Assembly (NCBI RefSeq): GCF_000383855.1
Contig: NZ_KB912877.1
Location: 4,587,226 to 4,651,225, forward strand
Length of the DNA stretch: 64,000 bases
Direction of reading: 5' to 3'
Source of the DNA: Methylobacter marinus A45
Lineage (GTDB): Bacteria > Pseudomonadota > Gammaproteobacteria > Methylococcales > Methylomonadaceae
The position numbers and the translations under genes were made by a program. This document shows positions 25,724 to 33,824 of this stretch, one piece after another. The first letter of the stretch is position 1. Every line of letters begins with the position of its first letter. The notes beneath the pieces are model-generated. The model was not told the origin of the DNA and searched no databases. It saw nothing but the letters and a program-made list of their open reading frames with translations.

Positions 25724-25883
25724 GTGTCTGTTCATTTTACGGTATCAGAGCATCAATCCGTGGGAATTGCCGGATTAAAACGCCTGGGAATCAAGGAAAA
25801 TGAACAGGCCGATTAACAATCGATACGGAAATAATTTTGATTAGGTCAAATTTTGCCGCGGAATGTAGGTTCTTACCGTATTT

Positions 25884-26459
25884 TCAGATTATTTCCATAT
25901 CAGGAAGATTTTGATAAACGGCCAGGAAGCTGTGGTTTTCAGTCAAGGCCTTGATAACCGCCGGCAACGGCTCCGGCCGGATTTCCGGAAAATCCCATTC
26001 GAGTTTGTCCGTGACAGCAAATGCCAGCCGCTCGCGCGGCGGGTCAAAACCGGCATTGACGCCGTCCTTATTGCCTCTGGCATCCATGCGATACCAGCCG
26101 TAGTCCCGCAGATAAGCCGCATTCAGTCCATGCAGACAGTAAGGCGCGCCGTTGCCTTCCAGACTTAAGCGCTGATAGCACAGCCCGGCCGGGATATTGC
26201 TGGCGCGCAGCAAGGCCGCCAGCAAATGGCTCTTCGCGTAACAATAGCCGGTTTTGTGTCGAAGCACATCGGATGCCCGGCAGGTCACCGGGTTTAAGCG
26301 GAAATCCCAACTGTGGCGAATGTTGTCCCTTACCCACTCGAAGCATTTTTCAGCCACGTCATGATCGGATTCGGCACCATCCGCCAGCCATCTTGCCAGA
26401 CTGACGATGTCCGGGTGGTTGCAATCGATATATTCAGAGCAGCGAAGATAATTTTCCAT
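25884..26459 (-). CDS. Transglutaminase-like cysteine peptidase family protein
   Basis: About 191 residues from the ATG at 26459. The transglutaminase-like core is visible: T-G-Y-C-Y-A-K-S-H-L-L-A-A-L-L-R with the nucleophile Cys, Y-C-L-H-G-L-N with the His, and Y-R-M-D-A-R-G-N with the Asp. Such cytosolic proteins probably act as amidases or peptidases. An earlier in-frame start at 26510 would overlap the upstream acetyltransferase gene, so the later one is chosen with moderate confidence. It is the third gene of a GST / acetyltransferase / transglutaminase operon. Confidence 0.85.
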   Translation of the reverse strand: MENYLRCSEYIDCNHPDIVSLARWLADGAESDHDVAEKCFEWVRDNIRHSWDFRLNPVTCRASDVLRHKTGYCYAKSHLLAALLRASNIPAGLCYQRLSLEGNGAPYCLHGLNAAYLRDYGWYRMDARGNKDGVNAGFDPPRERLAFAVTDKLEWDFPEIRPEPLPAVIKALTENHSFLAVYQNLPDMEII

Positions 26460-26484
26460 AGCAATTTCCAGCCAGACTACCGGT

Positions 26485-27306
26485 TCATACCGGCGCATCG
26501 ACACATTCAAAGCTCAACCGGGCGGCAATAGCCGCCAGTGGCGCGGGTCCAATGTCAATGCCGAAATCATTTCGAATGATCTCGCCCAGTTCCGCCGGCG
26601 TTTCGATGGCACGCGTCATTGAAGTACCGGATTGCGTCTCGGTGAAGTTCGTGTCGAACAGGCTGATGCGCCCGAACGGCGTACACCGGTTCATCATCAG
26701 ATGGAACGGAAAAGGCGACTGGCTCCAACTCGAGCAAACCACGTTGGCGGCTTCCAGATCACAGGGACGAACGGAAGCCCGGTCAAAGCCGTACAGTGCG
26801 AACCAGCCATCCGGCGTGTGTTTCTCCACCACCAGTTCGTCGAACAGGCGGTCTTGTCTGATGCGGAAAGCATCTCCGGCCATCGTCTGTTCCAGCCCGG
26901 TTTCCAGACGCAGAGGCGCCGGGAAACCGGGGCCGCCGAAACCGGCATCGGCCAGCCACGCGCCGTCTTCGGTCTCGACCAGAAACAACAGGTGCGCGCG
27001 AGGTCCGCCTTCCGGCTGCCCCATGCGGACCCGTGCCAGGACAGGCGTATAGCGAAAACCCAACGCGTCCAGGGCCTGCCCGAACAAACCGTTCAATTCG
27101 AAGCAATAGCCGCCCCGGCGGCCATGTATCAGCTTGCGGACAATGGACGCGGTATCCAGGCTAGGCGTAACGCCTAACAGCGGATCGATATTTTCGAAGG
27201 CGATAGCCTGAAGCTGTGCGGATTGCAGACGGACGAGCCCCTCTGCTGTCGCCGGGGGCTGACTGATGCCAATGCGGCTCAGGTATTGTTCTTTGTTAAA
27301 TGGCAT
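26485..27306 (-). CDS. nat: Arylamine N-acetyltransferase
   Basis: A 273-residue NAT enzyme that moves the acetyl group of acetyl-CoA to arylamines, hydrazines or related xenobiotics. The triad is clear: Cys68 in R-R-G-G-Y-C-F-E-L-N, His105 in P-R-A-H-L-L-F-L-V, Asp120 in L-A-D-A-G-F-G-G. Length is normal for the family. The start is 2 bases after the stop of the glutathione transferase gene, which suggests a joint detoxification operon. Confidence 0.94.
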   Translation of the reverse strand: MPFNKEQYLSRIGISQPPATAEGLVRLQSAQLQAIAFENIDPLLGVTPSLDTASIVRKLIHGRRGGYCFELNGLFGQALDALGFRYTPVLARVRMGQPEGGPRAHLLFLVETEDGAWLADAGFGGPGFPAPLRLETGLEQTMAGDAFRIRQDRLFDELVVEKHTPDGWFALYGFDRASVRPCDLEAANVVCSSWSQSPFPFHLMMNRCTPFGRISLFDTNFTETQSGTSMTRAIETPAELGEIIRNDFGIDIGPAPLAAIAARLSFECVDAPV

Positions 27307-27308
27307 CG

Positions 27309-27959
27309 TTAATCCTCAAGCCCGGGGATCACTTCCGTTTCGCGCTGGCCGGCCTCAACCCACTCCCGGATTGCCGGATATTCGAGCACCGTATTCATAT
27401 AGTCGCGGGCTTCCGCGTTGGTTTCCAATTGATACGTGCGAAAACGCAAGGCCACAGGCGCAAACATGGCATCGGCGATTGTGAACTGGCCAAACAGCCA
27501 GGGGCCTCGATTCCGGTACTGTTGCCGGCATTGTCGCCAGATTTGCCCGATGCGCTCGATATCCTTGTATACCGCATCGGGCAGCTTTTTAGCCGCCGGC
27601 AAGCGTCGGCAATTCATGCCGCAATGGGTGCGCAAGTCTGTGAAACCGGCGTGCATTTCCGCTGAAACCGAGCGCGCCAGAGTCCTTTCCGCCTGATTTT
27701 CCGGCCAGGCTTGCGTTTTGGGGAACCGTTCGGCCAGATATTCCATAATGGCCAGCGAATCCCAGACCTTAAGCCCGCCATCGATCAACGCCGGCACTTT
27801 GCCTGATGGGGAATAGGTGAAAATCCTGCTTTTGGAGTCGGCCTGATACAGCGGAATTCTGATTTCCTCAAAGGCGATGCCGTGGTATTTCAAAAACAGC
27901 CAGGGCCGCAAAGACCAGGACGAATAATTTTTGTTGCCTATCACTAAGGTCATGCTCAT
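27309..27959 (-). CDS. Glutathione S-transferase family protein
   Basis: A 216-residue GST. The thioredoxin-like N-terminal domain begins L-V-I-G-N-K-N-Y-S-S-W-S-L-R-P-W-L, with Ser residues at the active-site position, and S-P-S-G-K-V-P-A-L-I-D with the conserved cis-Pro; D-S-L-A-I-M-E-Y-L-A-E-R binds glutathione in the family. A helical C-terminal domain follows. First gene of the operon with nat and the transglutaminase-like gene. Confidence 0.92.
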   Translation of the reverse strand: MSMTLVIGNKNYSSWSLRPWLFLKYHGIAFEEIRIPLYQADSKSRIFTYSPSGKVPALIDGGLKVWDSLAIMEYLAERFPKTQAWPENQAERTLARSVSAEMHAGFTDLRTHCGMNCRRLPAAKKLPDAVYKDIERIGQIWRQCRQQYRNRGPWLFGQFTIADAMFAPVALRFRTYQLETNAEARDYMNTVLEYPAIREWVEAGQRETEVIPGLED

Positions 27960-28495
27960 GGTGTATTAACTCCTTTTTTACGCTATGAATTACGGTTTGT
28001 TGTCCTGTAAACAATTGATCAGTCGCCAAGCAATAAGGAAACATCCCCGCGGAATGAAGCCAATGATCGGGAAGAGGTCTGCATCCCCTTCCCAATCCGC
28101 GCCCGAGAAAGCAACTTCGCTTGTTGCGGGACGCTCCTTTCGGTCCGAAGGACAAGGTCTAAAACCAGCAAGGAATATTGATCAATCGATCCATGATAAG
28201 TCGAAGGGCTGTCAAGCGTCGACAAAATGATGTTTTTTTGATGCGCCGGCCGCCGGAGCATGCCTCATGCGGCAGCTTTGAAAAGTCGGGCAGCTAGCCA
28301 ATTGAGACCCTGGCGCCGCCCGATCACTGAACCGTTCAACTTAAGGAACGTGAAGTTTACAACTTCCGCAACTGACTTGTCTTTCCGTCTCTCTGCGGCC
28401 TTGCCTACAGGGATGCAGGCAAGGGGCGTGAGCACGATTGCATGGACAGGTACGGAAATACTGTCTCAATCGCGGGGCTTATTGCATTTCCGTTC
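27960..28495. other. Intergenic stretch without a supported gene
   Basis: 536 bases between two minus-strand genes. A small hairpin, CCTTGCCT (28399-28406) with AGGCAAGG (28417-28424), and an imperfect one around 28074-28098 are the only structures I see. It must contain the promoter of the GST operon near 27965-28050 and the end of the phosphodiesterase transcript near 28400-28495. Confidence 0.45.
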
Positions 28496-29725
28496 CTAAC
28501 GGTAATGCCTCGCATGTCCAGTTCTGCGTCGCTTGCAGGCATCCGATGCAAAGGCATTGCCTGCGGCATTTATCGACTGCTCACGGGCGGCCACGCCGGT
28601 ATCGGGAAAATCCGTAAACAGACCGTCAAGCCCCAGATCGAAATAATAAGTCATTTCTTCCTGAGGATCGGTAAAACCGTAGCCGCTCGCATCGTTGCGG
28701 AAAGTCCAGGTATGAACCTGCAACCCTCTTTCATGCGCCATTTCCAGCACGCCGGTGCTGCCTTCCACGCGCCTGTCGTTAATGGTCAGGTTGCCGTCGC
28801 CATTACGGTCGACGCCGTCATCCACGGTTTTTACCAGATAGGGCTTCCACGGTCCGATAGCATCGGCATAGGTTTTGACGAAATCCAGCCCTGTTTCAGT
28901 CAGCAGATCGGCAAAGGTGCGCGAATCGCCCGAGACAACGAAATCATAAGGTTGCCGGTAAGGTGCTTCGAGAATTATTGAACCATCGGCATCCACATCG
29001 TAGGCATCGATCAACTGCACCAATTGAATGCGTGTTCTGGAACTCATGTACGCCAGGTTGCCCACCTCGAAAGACTGGATGAAAACCGGGGCGCAGACGC
29101 TGTTGCCGTATGCGGCATGCAGTTTGTTCAGCAGTTTTCTTTCGAAGAAATGCGGACCGAACAGTTTACGGTTTGCCTCATCGCTTAACGCCGCGTGATA
29201 CGTCGAGTGCTTGATTTCAGGATAGATGCCGATGGTGCGTCCGGTCTCGGCGCTCTTTTGTTTGACCAGGGCGATCACTTCATCGAGGGTCGGAATCTGG
29301 AACAGGCCATTGTATTGCTGATCCCTATCCGCGCGGGACTGAACAGCGCGCAGGGTTTTAATTTCGGCCAGCGTGAAATCGCTGGCAAACCAGTCGTTGT
29401 ATTCAACGCCGTCGACCATGCGTTTGTTCTTGCGATCGGCGAATTCCGGATGAGAAGCCACATCGGTCGTAGCGCCTATCATCGGCTCGTGACGGGCTAT
29501 CATCTTCCCATCCCTGGTCAGGACCAGGTCGGGTTCGATGAAGTCTGCGCCCATCTCGATCGCCAGCGCGTAACCTTCCAGCGTATGTTCGGGGAGATAG
29601 CCGGATGCGCCCCGGTGGCCGATAACAATGGGGACTTTATTCCCGAAAGGCGCCGCTTCCGCGGCATTTTGCAGGCCAAGTACGGCAATCGTCAATAAAG
29701 CGAATTTGTAAAGTTGACTCAACAT
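28496..29725 (-). CDS. Glycerophosphodiester phosphodiesterase
   Basis: About 409 residues from the ATG at 29725, which has GGGGTCC upstream; an earlier in-frame start at 29752 is weaker. A signal peptide (~24 residues) indicates a periplasmic or exported enzyme. The GDPD barrel motifs are G-H-R-G-A-S-G-Y-L-P-E-H-T near the N-terminus and E-P-D-L-V-L-T-R-D-G followed by A-R-H-E-P. It releases glycerol 3-phosphate from phospholipid headgroups. A D-R-N-G-D-G-N-L-T-I-N-D segment in the last third looks like an EF-hand Ca2+ loop. The last ~12 residues are very basic and may be a frame-altered end. Follows phoD in a phosphate-scavenging unit. Confidence 0.92.
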   Translation of the reverse strand: MLSQLYKFALLTIAVLGLQNAAEAAPFGNKVPIVIGHRGASGYLPEHTLEGYALAIEMGADFIEPDLVLTRDGKMIARHEPMIGATTDVASHPEFADRKNKRMVDGVEYNDWFASDFTLAEIKTLRAVQSRADRDQQYNGLFQIPTLDEVIALVKQKSAETGRTIGIYPEIKHSTYHAALSDEANRKLFGPHFFERKLLNKLHAAYGNSVCAPVFIQSFEVGNLAYMSSRTRIQLVQLIDAYDVDADGSIILEAPYRQPYDFVVSGDSRTFADLLTETGLDFVKTYADAIGPWKPYLVKTVDDGVDRNGDGNLTINDRRVEGSTGVLEMAHERGLQVHTWTFRNDASGYGFTDPQEEMTYYFDLGLDGLFTDFPDTGVAAREQSINAAGNAFASDACKRRRTGHARHYR

Positions 29726-29787
29726 GGGTCGGACCCCTTTTGATAGAAACAAAATGTGTTTGGGTTCTCTGGTACGACATCGGTAAA

Positions 29788-29820
29788 AGCTGCCGGTGTC
29801 CTGGGTGGATCCCGGCAGCT
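29788..29820. terminator. Hairpin between phoD and the phosphodiesterase gene
   Basis: AGCTGCCGG (29788-29796) pairs with CCGGCAGCT (29812-29820). It lies just past the phoD stop on the minus strand, without a T-run. It may act as a partial terminator or protect the upstream mRNA. Confidence 0.5.
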
Positions 29821-29825
29821 GGCGA

Positions 29826-31427
29826 TCAATCCCTGTCGTGCGCCGATGCCGCCAGGGTTTTGCTGAATACGGTCGTGCCTTCGATATCTTTCAAATCGAC
29901 CGTCAAGGCGCGGCTCCTCCTGTCGATGTTGACTTCGCCGAAAAACTGCAGACCGGCGAATGGAGACAGATTGACCTGGCCGGCCGGCGGCGCCTTGGCG
30001 AATACCACTTGCGGACCGAAAGTATTGTCCGTGCTGTTGGGACCAAAAGAGCCGGCATTGAGGGGGCCGACCACGAATTCCCAAAACGGCGCGAAATCGC
30101 TGGTTTGCGCTTTATCGGGATCATAGTAGTGAGCCGCCGCGTAATGGACGTCGGCGGTCAGCCAGACGACATTGTCGATGTGCTTATGCTTGATGAAGCT
30201 CAACAGGCGGGCGATTTCCAGTTCGCGGCCGGCAGCCGGCCCGTCGTTGCCGTTGGCGATGGCCTCCCAGCGGGCATTGCCGTGGGCGTCAACGCCGTCG
30301 CCGATATTGAGGCCGATAGGCATATCGGCGGAAATCACTTTCCAGACCGCGCGGGAATTCTTCAGTTCTTCCTTCAGCCAGGCCAGTTGCGTTTCGCCCA
30401 GGAATGCCGTTTCGGCGCTTTCCCGGGTTTGCAGGTTATGGGTATTTGGCCCGCGATAACTGCGCATATCCAGCACGAAGACGTCCAGCAGCTTGCCGTA
30501 GGACAGTTTCCGGTAAATCCGGCCGGCTTCTTCGGCGTCGTGAGAGCGCAGAGGCGCATATTCATGAAAAGCCTTGGCGGCGCGGGCGATCAATAACGGC
30601 ACATCCTTGACGGTATAGCGGCTGTCGTCGTTCAGGTCCTTGGCGTCCGACCAGTTGTTGACGACTTCGTGATCATCCCACTGCCAGATTTGCGGCACTT
30701 CGGCATTGAAGCGGAGCAGATTTTCATCCAGCAGGTTGTATTTATAGCGGCCGCGGAATTCATCCAGTGTTTCGGCGACTTTGCTGACTTCAGGGGTGAC
30801 GATGTTGGTCCAGATCTGGCCGTCTTCGGCAGGCTTGCTTGGCGGGATGGGTCCGTCCGAATAAACATTGTCGCCGCTTTGAATGAAGAACTGCGGCTCG
30901 ACCTGGCGCATGGCTTCGTAGATTTTCATGCCGCCGAAAGCCTCGTTGATGCCCCAGCCCTGACCAGATGTATCGCCGCCCCAGACGAAACGGATGTTGT
31001 CGCGTTCGCCGATCGTATGGAAGTGCCCGACAACAGGTTCGCTTTTGGCGCGGGCATTGGTCAGATCCTCGAACCAGACCTTAACGAAAACATCCTTGCC
31101 TCGAGGGAGGTCGACCAAATCCTGGCGAGCGGTAAAATCGTTGCCTTCGAATGCGTAAGGCCCGCGGATGATGCGCGAATCCTGAAATTGCTCGTTGAAC
31201 GCGTATTCCACCATCATTCGGGCCGGGCGGTCTGTGCGGCTCCAGACCATGGTCCGTCCGGGCGCCGGATCACCGAACTGGATACCCTGCTCCATGAGCG
31301 GCACGCCGTCGTCCGCCGCCGCCATGTTTGAAACAGTCAATGCCAGCAACAGCGACCAGGCCGCCGAGGCTAATAGCATGCCTGCGCTTTTCTGATTCTT
31401 AAAGAATTTTTGATCGAACCTCTTCAC
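29826..31427 (-). CDS. phoD: Alkaline phosphatase D family phosphoesterase
   Basis: A 533-residue PhoD-type enzyme. The N-terminus has a basic start and a hydrophobic signal segment (~17-38) ending near A-A-A. The metallophosphatase core shows W-G-G-D-T-S-G-Q-G-W-G, F-I-Q-S-G-D-N-V-Y-S-D, W-Q-W-D-D-H-E-V-V-N-N-W, D-M-R-S-Y-R and, near the end, L-T-A-D-V-H-Y-A-A-A. PhoD enzymes hydrolyse phosphodiesters and monoesters with Ca2+ and Fe3+ at the cell surface or periplasm. Transcribed with the downstream glycerophosphodiesterase gene; this pairing points to phosphate limitation. Confidence 0.93.
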   Translation of the reverse strand: MKRFDQKFFKNQKSAGMLLASAAWSLLLALTVSNMAAADDGVPLMEQGIQFGDPAPGRTMVWSRTDRPARMMVEYAFNEQFQDSRIIRGPYAFEGNDFTARQDLVDLPRGKDVFVKVWFEDLTNARAKSEPVVGHFHTIGERDNIRFVWGGDTSGQGWGINEAFGGMKIYEAMRQVEPQFFIQSGDNVYSDGPIPPSKPAEDGQIWTNIVTPEVSKVAETLDEFRGRYKYNLLDENLLRFNAEVPQIWQWDDHEVVNNWSDAKDLNDDSRYTVKDVPLLIARAAKAFHEYAPLRSHDAEEAGRIYRKLSYGKLLDVFVLDMRSYRGPNTHNLQTRESAETAFLGETQLAWLKEELKNSRAVWKVISADMPIGLNIGDGVDAHGNARWEAIANGNDGPAAGRELEIARLLSFIKHKHIDNVVWLTADVHYAAAHYYDPDKAQTSDFAPFWEFVVGPLNAGSFGPNSTDNTFGPQVVFAKAPPAGQVNLSPFAGLQFFGEVNIDRRSRALTVDLKDIEGTTVFSKTLAASAHDRD

Positions 31428-31468
31428 GGGAATTACTCCATTGTTATGATTGCTGAGGCTCGGATTTT

Positions 31469-31486
31469 AGGCTGCGCTAATGACAG
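31469..31486 (-). promoter_or_regulatory. Possible half Pho box upstream of phoD
   Basis: On the minus strand this reads CTGTCATTAGCGCAGCCT. The first 7 bases match the Pho box half-site CTGTCAT exactly; the second half-site, 11 bases on, is poor. It lies about 45 bases before the phoD start. Tentative. Confidence 0.25.
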
Positions 31487-31777
31487 AATGATTAAGAAGG
31501 AAAGTTCTAACCCGGATATTTCATGAAACCACAGAGAACACAGAGGACTGCATGGATGCAGGAGGTAGAGCACCAACAGTAGGCGCTTTAGGCGCAGCTT
31601 CCGCTCCTGCTCACGCTAAGTACCTACATCCCTGTAGGCAACGCAGGAGCAGTTGCCGAGAGCACGAAGAAAATCATGGCATTACCAACTCTCACCGATA
31701 ACTTCATGAGCTCATTATGAAATATTTGCAAGTAATTGAATTGCTAAGCCTTCGTGTACTCGATTGCTGTTCCAGAC

Positions 31778-31890
31778 GCAATTCTACCGCCTCCATAATC
31801 CCCATGGATGGGGTGAATGCAGAGAAATGACGGGATCATTTCCTGTCCTTGGAGGCGTTCGTGTCCTTCGTGGTGAAATATTCAGGCTAA
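31778..31890. repeat. Dispersed repeat, family E (reverse orientation)
   Basis: The reverse complement of the unit at 6521-6617, with a few inserted bases. Begins CGCAATTCTACCGCCTCCAT and ends TATTCAGGCTAA, 15 bases from the stop of the DUF167 gene. Confidence 0.75.
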
Positions 31891-31905
31891 TCGGGAACGC
31901 TGTTG

Positions 31906-32223
31906 TCAGGAGACCGGGTCCCGCATCTCATGCCCGGACGGATGAGGAATGACGGCCGGCAACCGTTTGGGCGCTGTAATGCGCAATTGCTTGTTGACCT
32001 TATAGACGCCGAACACGACCACGATGGCGCTGACATCGACCTGGAACTGCTCCGCCAGAAACCGCACCAGATGCGCCGTCGCCCTGCCGCGCACCGGCGC
32101 CTCGGCGACATGAATCTCCAACTGCCTGCCGATGACCTTGCCGATCGCCGTGCGCTTGGCACTCGGCCGCCCCAGGACATTCAGCACCAGGATATCCCCC
32201 TCCCAATGGCAAAACGATGACAT
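31906..32223 (-). CDS. DUF167 family protein (YggU-like)
   Basis: A 105-residue DUF167 protein. The family pattern is clear: W-E-G-D-I-L-V-L-N-V at the start, then the I-G-x-x-x-G-R-Q-L-E-I-H-V-A-E-A-P-V-R-G-R-A-T-A-H-L-V-R-F-L-A core (basic and Gly residues conserved). These are small alpha/beta proteins of unknown function. The gene is isolated between repeats and a silent intergenic region; its 3' end lies beside a family E repeat. Confidence 0.85.
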   Translation of the reverse strand: MSSFCHWEGDILVLNVLGRPSAKRTAIGKVIGRQLEIHVAEAPVRGRATAHLVRFLAEQFQVDVSAIVVVFGVYKVNKQLRITAPKRLPAVIPHPSGHEMRDPVS

Positions 32224-32657
32224 GACACCTCCATCAATTGATAAAAACGCTGCCAGCCACGAGAGCCCCCGTCATGTAGCCGGCAGATATTGAACAATCG
32301 TCCATGTTAATACTCAAAATATCAATCGCAAAGCTCAAAGCTGCGCACGCGTTCCGGCCGAGCATCACTATCATCCTTCAGCTTTGCCAATCAGGATTTC
32401 ATTGCGGCCCGTTTAGCGGGGTCCTGAAGAGGAAAAGCGGAACGCTAAAATTTGCCGTTACACGGGGCGATCCCCAACAACTTGAAATGCGATGATCATG
32501 CCCCAGATTACATATGTTACGCAGACCCGGCCTTCACCGTTTGCAACATCAATCCTTACAATAAAACTTGAGAATCTACTGTCTGAAGAAAGCCGACCTG
32601 TCTATTCATTGCAGAACTTAACCGTCTTTTATTAACGTATCAAGAGGTTATAACAAA
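32224..32657. other. Intergenic stretch without a supported gene
   Basis: Separates the divergent DUF167 gene and the glycosyltransferase. I see no repeat of the described families and no clear promoter, although one for each gene is expected. An open frame at 32304-32495 lacks a ribosome binding site. Confidence 0.4.
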
Positions 32658-33803
32658 ATGAAAATTGCCCAAGTCGCTCCTTTGCACGAAAGCGTTCCGC
32701 CGAAAGCCTACGGCGGAACGGAACGAGTGGTTCACTACCTGACCGAAGCCCTGGTGCACCAGGGCCATGATGTCACACTTTTCGCCAGCGCCGATTCCCG
32801 CACCAGCGCCAGATTGCAAGCCATTGTCCCGGCCGCCTTGCGTTTGTCCTCCGAAAAACGCGATCCCCTGCCCTGGCATATGATGCAGTTAGCCCAGGTG
32901 AGCAGTGTTGCCGAAAATTTTGACATCATTCATTTTCATACCGACTTCCTGCATTTCCCTTTATGGCGGAAGATGCGGACCCCGCACGTGACAACCCTGC
33001 ATGGCCGGCTCGACTTGCCCGACCTGAAGCCATTGTTCACTGAATTCCGGGATATGCCGGTCATTTCGATCGCCGATCACCAGCGCGACCCGTTACCCAT
33101 GGCTCACTGGACCGATACCGTGTACAACGGCATTCCGGTTGATTTGTACGATTTTCAGGCCGAAGCCGGCGATTACCTGGCTTTTCTTGGCCGCATATCG
33201 CCTGAAAAAGGCGCTGAAGCGGCTATCGAGATTGCCCTGCGCGCAGACATGCCGCTGAAAATGGCGGCCAAGATCGATGTCGTGGATCGCGAGTATTTTG
33301 AAGCCCGCATCCGTCCCCGCCTTAATCATCCCCTGATCGAATACATCGGAGAAGTGGACGAACAGGGCAAGAACGAATTGCTGGGCGGCGCGAAAGCGCT
33401 CATATTCCCGATCGCCTGGCCGGAACCTTTCGGCCTGGTGATGATTGAAGCCATGGCCTGCGGCACGCCGGTCATCGCTTATCGCCGCGGTTCCGTGGCG
33501 GAAGTCATGAAGGACGGTGTGACCGGCTACATTGTCGAATCCGAGGAACAGGCCGTTTCGGCCATAGACCGCATCGACCGGATCGATCGCGGCGTCTGCC
33601 GAAGCTATTTCGAACACAACTTCTCGTCGGACCTGATGGCCAGAAATTACGTCAATGTTTATCAAAAGCTGATCATACAGCAGGAAAACAGCCTTCCAGG
33701 CACCTATCGCCTCAACAGGCTGAAAAACCGGACAATGCCGCAGGGCACGGTCTGGAAACAACCGCTGGCCGCGGCATCGGCCGGCGTTTCCGACAAACTG
33801 TAA
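32658..33803 (+). CDS. Glycosyltransferase family 4
   Basis: A 381-residue GT-B glycosyltransferase. The N-terminal domain opens K-I-A-Q-V-A-P-L and has Y-G-G-T-E-R-V-V-H-Y-L, the nucleotide-sugar enzyme loop. The C-terminal domain has F-L-G-R-I-S-P-E-K-G and the E-x7-E motif in P-E-P-F-G-L-V-M-I-E-A-M-A-C-G-T-P-V-I-A. The substrate is unknown. An AAGAGG-like site (32640s) precedes the ATG. The gene for an amylo-alpha-1,6-glucosidase starts 21 bases downstream, suggesting work on an alpha-glucan or a glucosyl compatible solute. Confidence 0.92.
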   Translation: MKIAQVAPLHESVPPKAYGGTERVVHYLTEALVHQGHDVTLFASADSRTSARLQAIVPAALRLSSEKRDPLPWHMMQLAQVSSVAENFDIIHFHTDFLHFPLWRKMRTPHVTTLHGRLDLPDLKPLFTEFRDMPVISIADHQRDPLPMAHWTDTVYNGIPVDLYDFQAEAGDYLAFLGRISPEKGAEAAIEIALRADMPLKMAAKIDVVDREYFEARIRPRLNHPLIEYIGEVDEQGKNELLGGAKALIFPIAWPEPFGLVMIEAMACGTPVIAYRRGSVAEVMKDGVTGYIVESEEQAVSAIDRIDRIDRGVCRSYFEHNFSSDLMARNYVNVYQKLIIQQENSLPGTYRLNRLKNRTMPQGTVWKQPLAAASAGVSDKL

Positions 33804-33824
33804 CGACAATTATCGGAGCATGAG

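Larger units (their letters stand above)
24949..25883. other. Long AT-rich intergenic region with two repeats
   Basis: No gene that I can support in 935 bases. The left 350 bases are AT-rich and contain the promoter side of the OmpA-like gene. A 115-base MITE-like element (25328-25442) and a family C repeat (25629-25723) occupy the rest. Frames crossing the family C copy are repeat-derived. Confidence 0.6.
31428..31905. other. Intergenic region with repeats upstream of phoD
   Basis: Holds the phoD promoter side (31430-31500), a CACAGAGAACACAGAGGAC stretch near 31520-31545, a region of short inverted pieces around 31550-31660, and a reverse family E repeat (31778-31890). No gene is supported. 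Confidence 0.55.
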
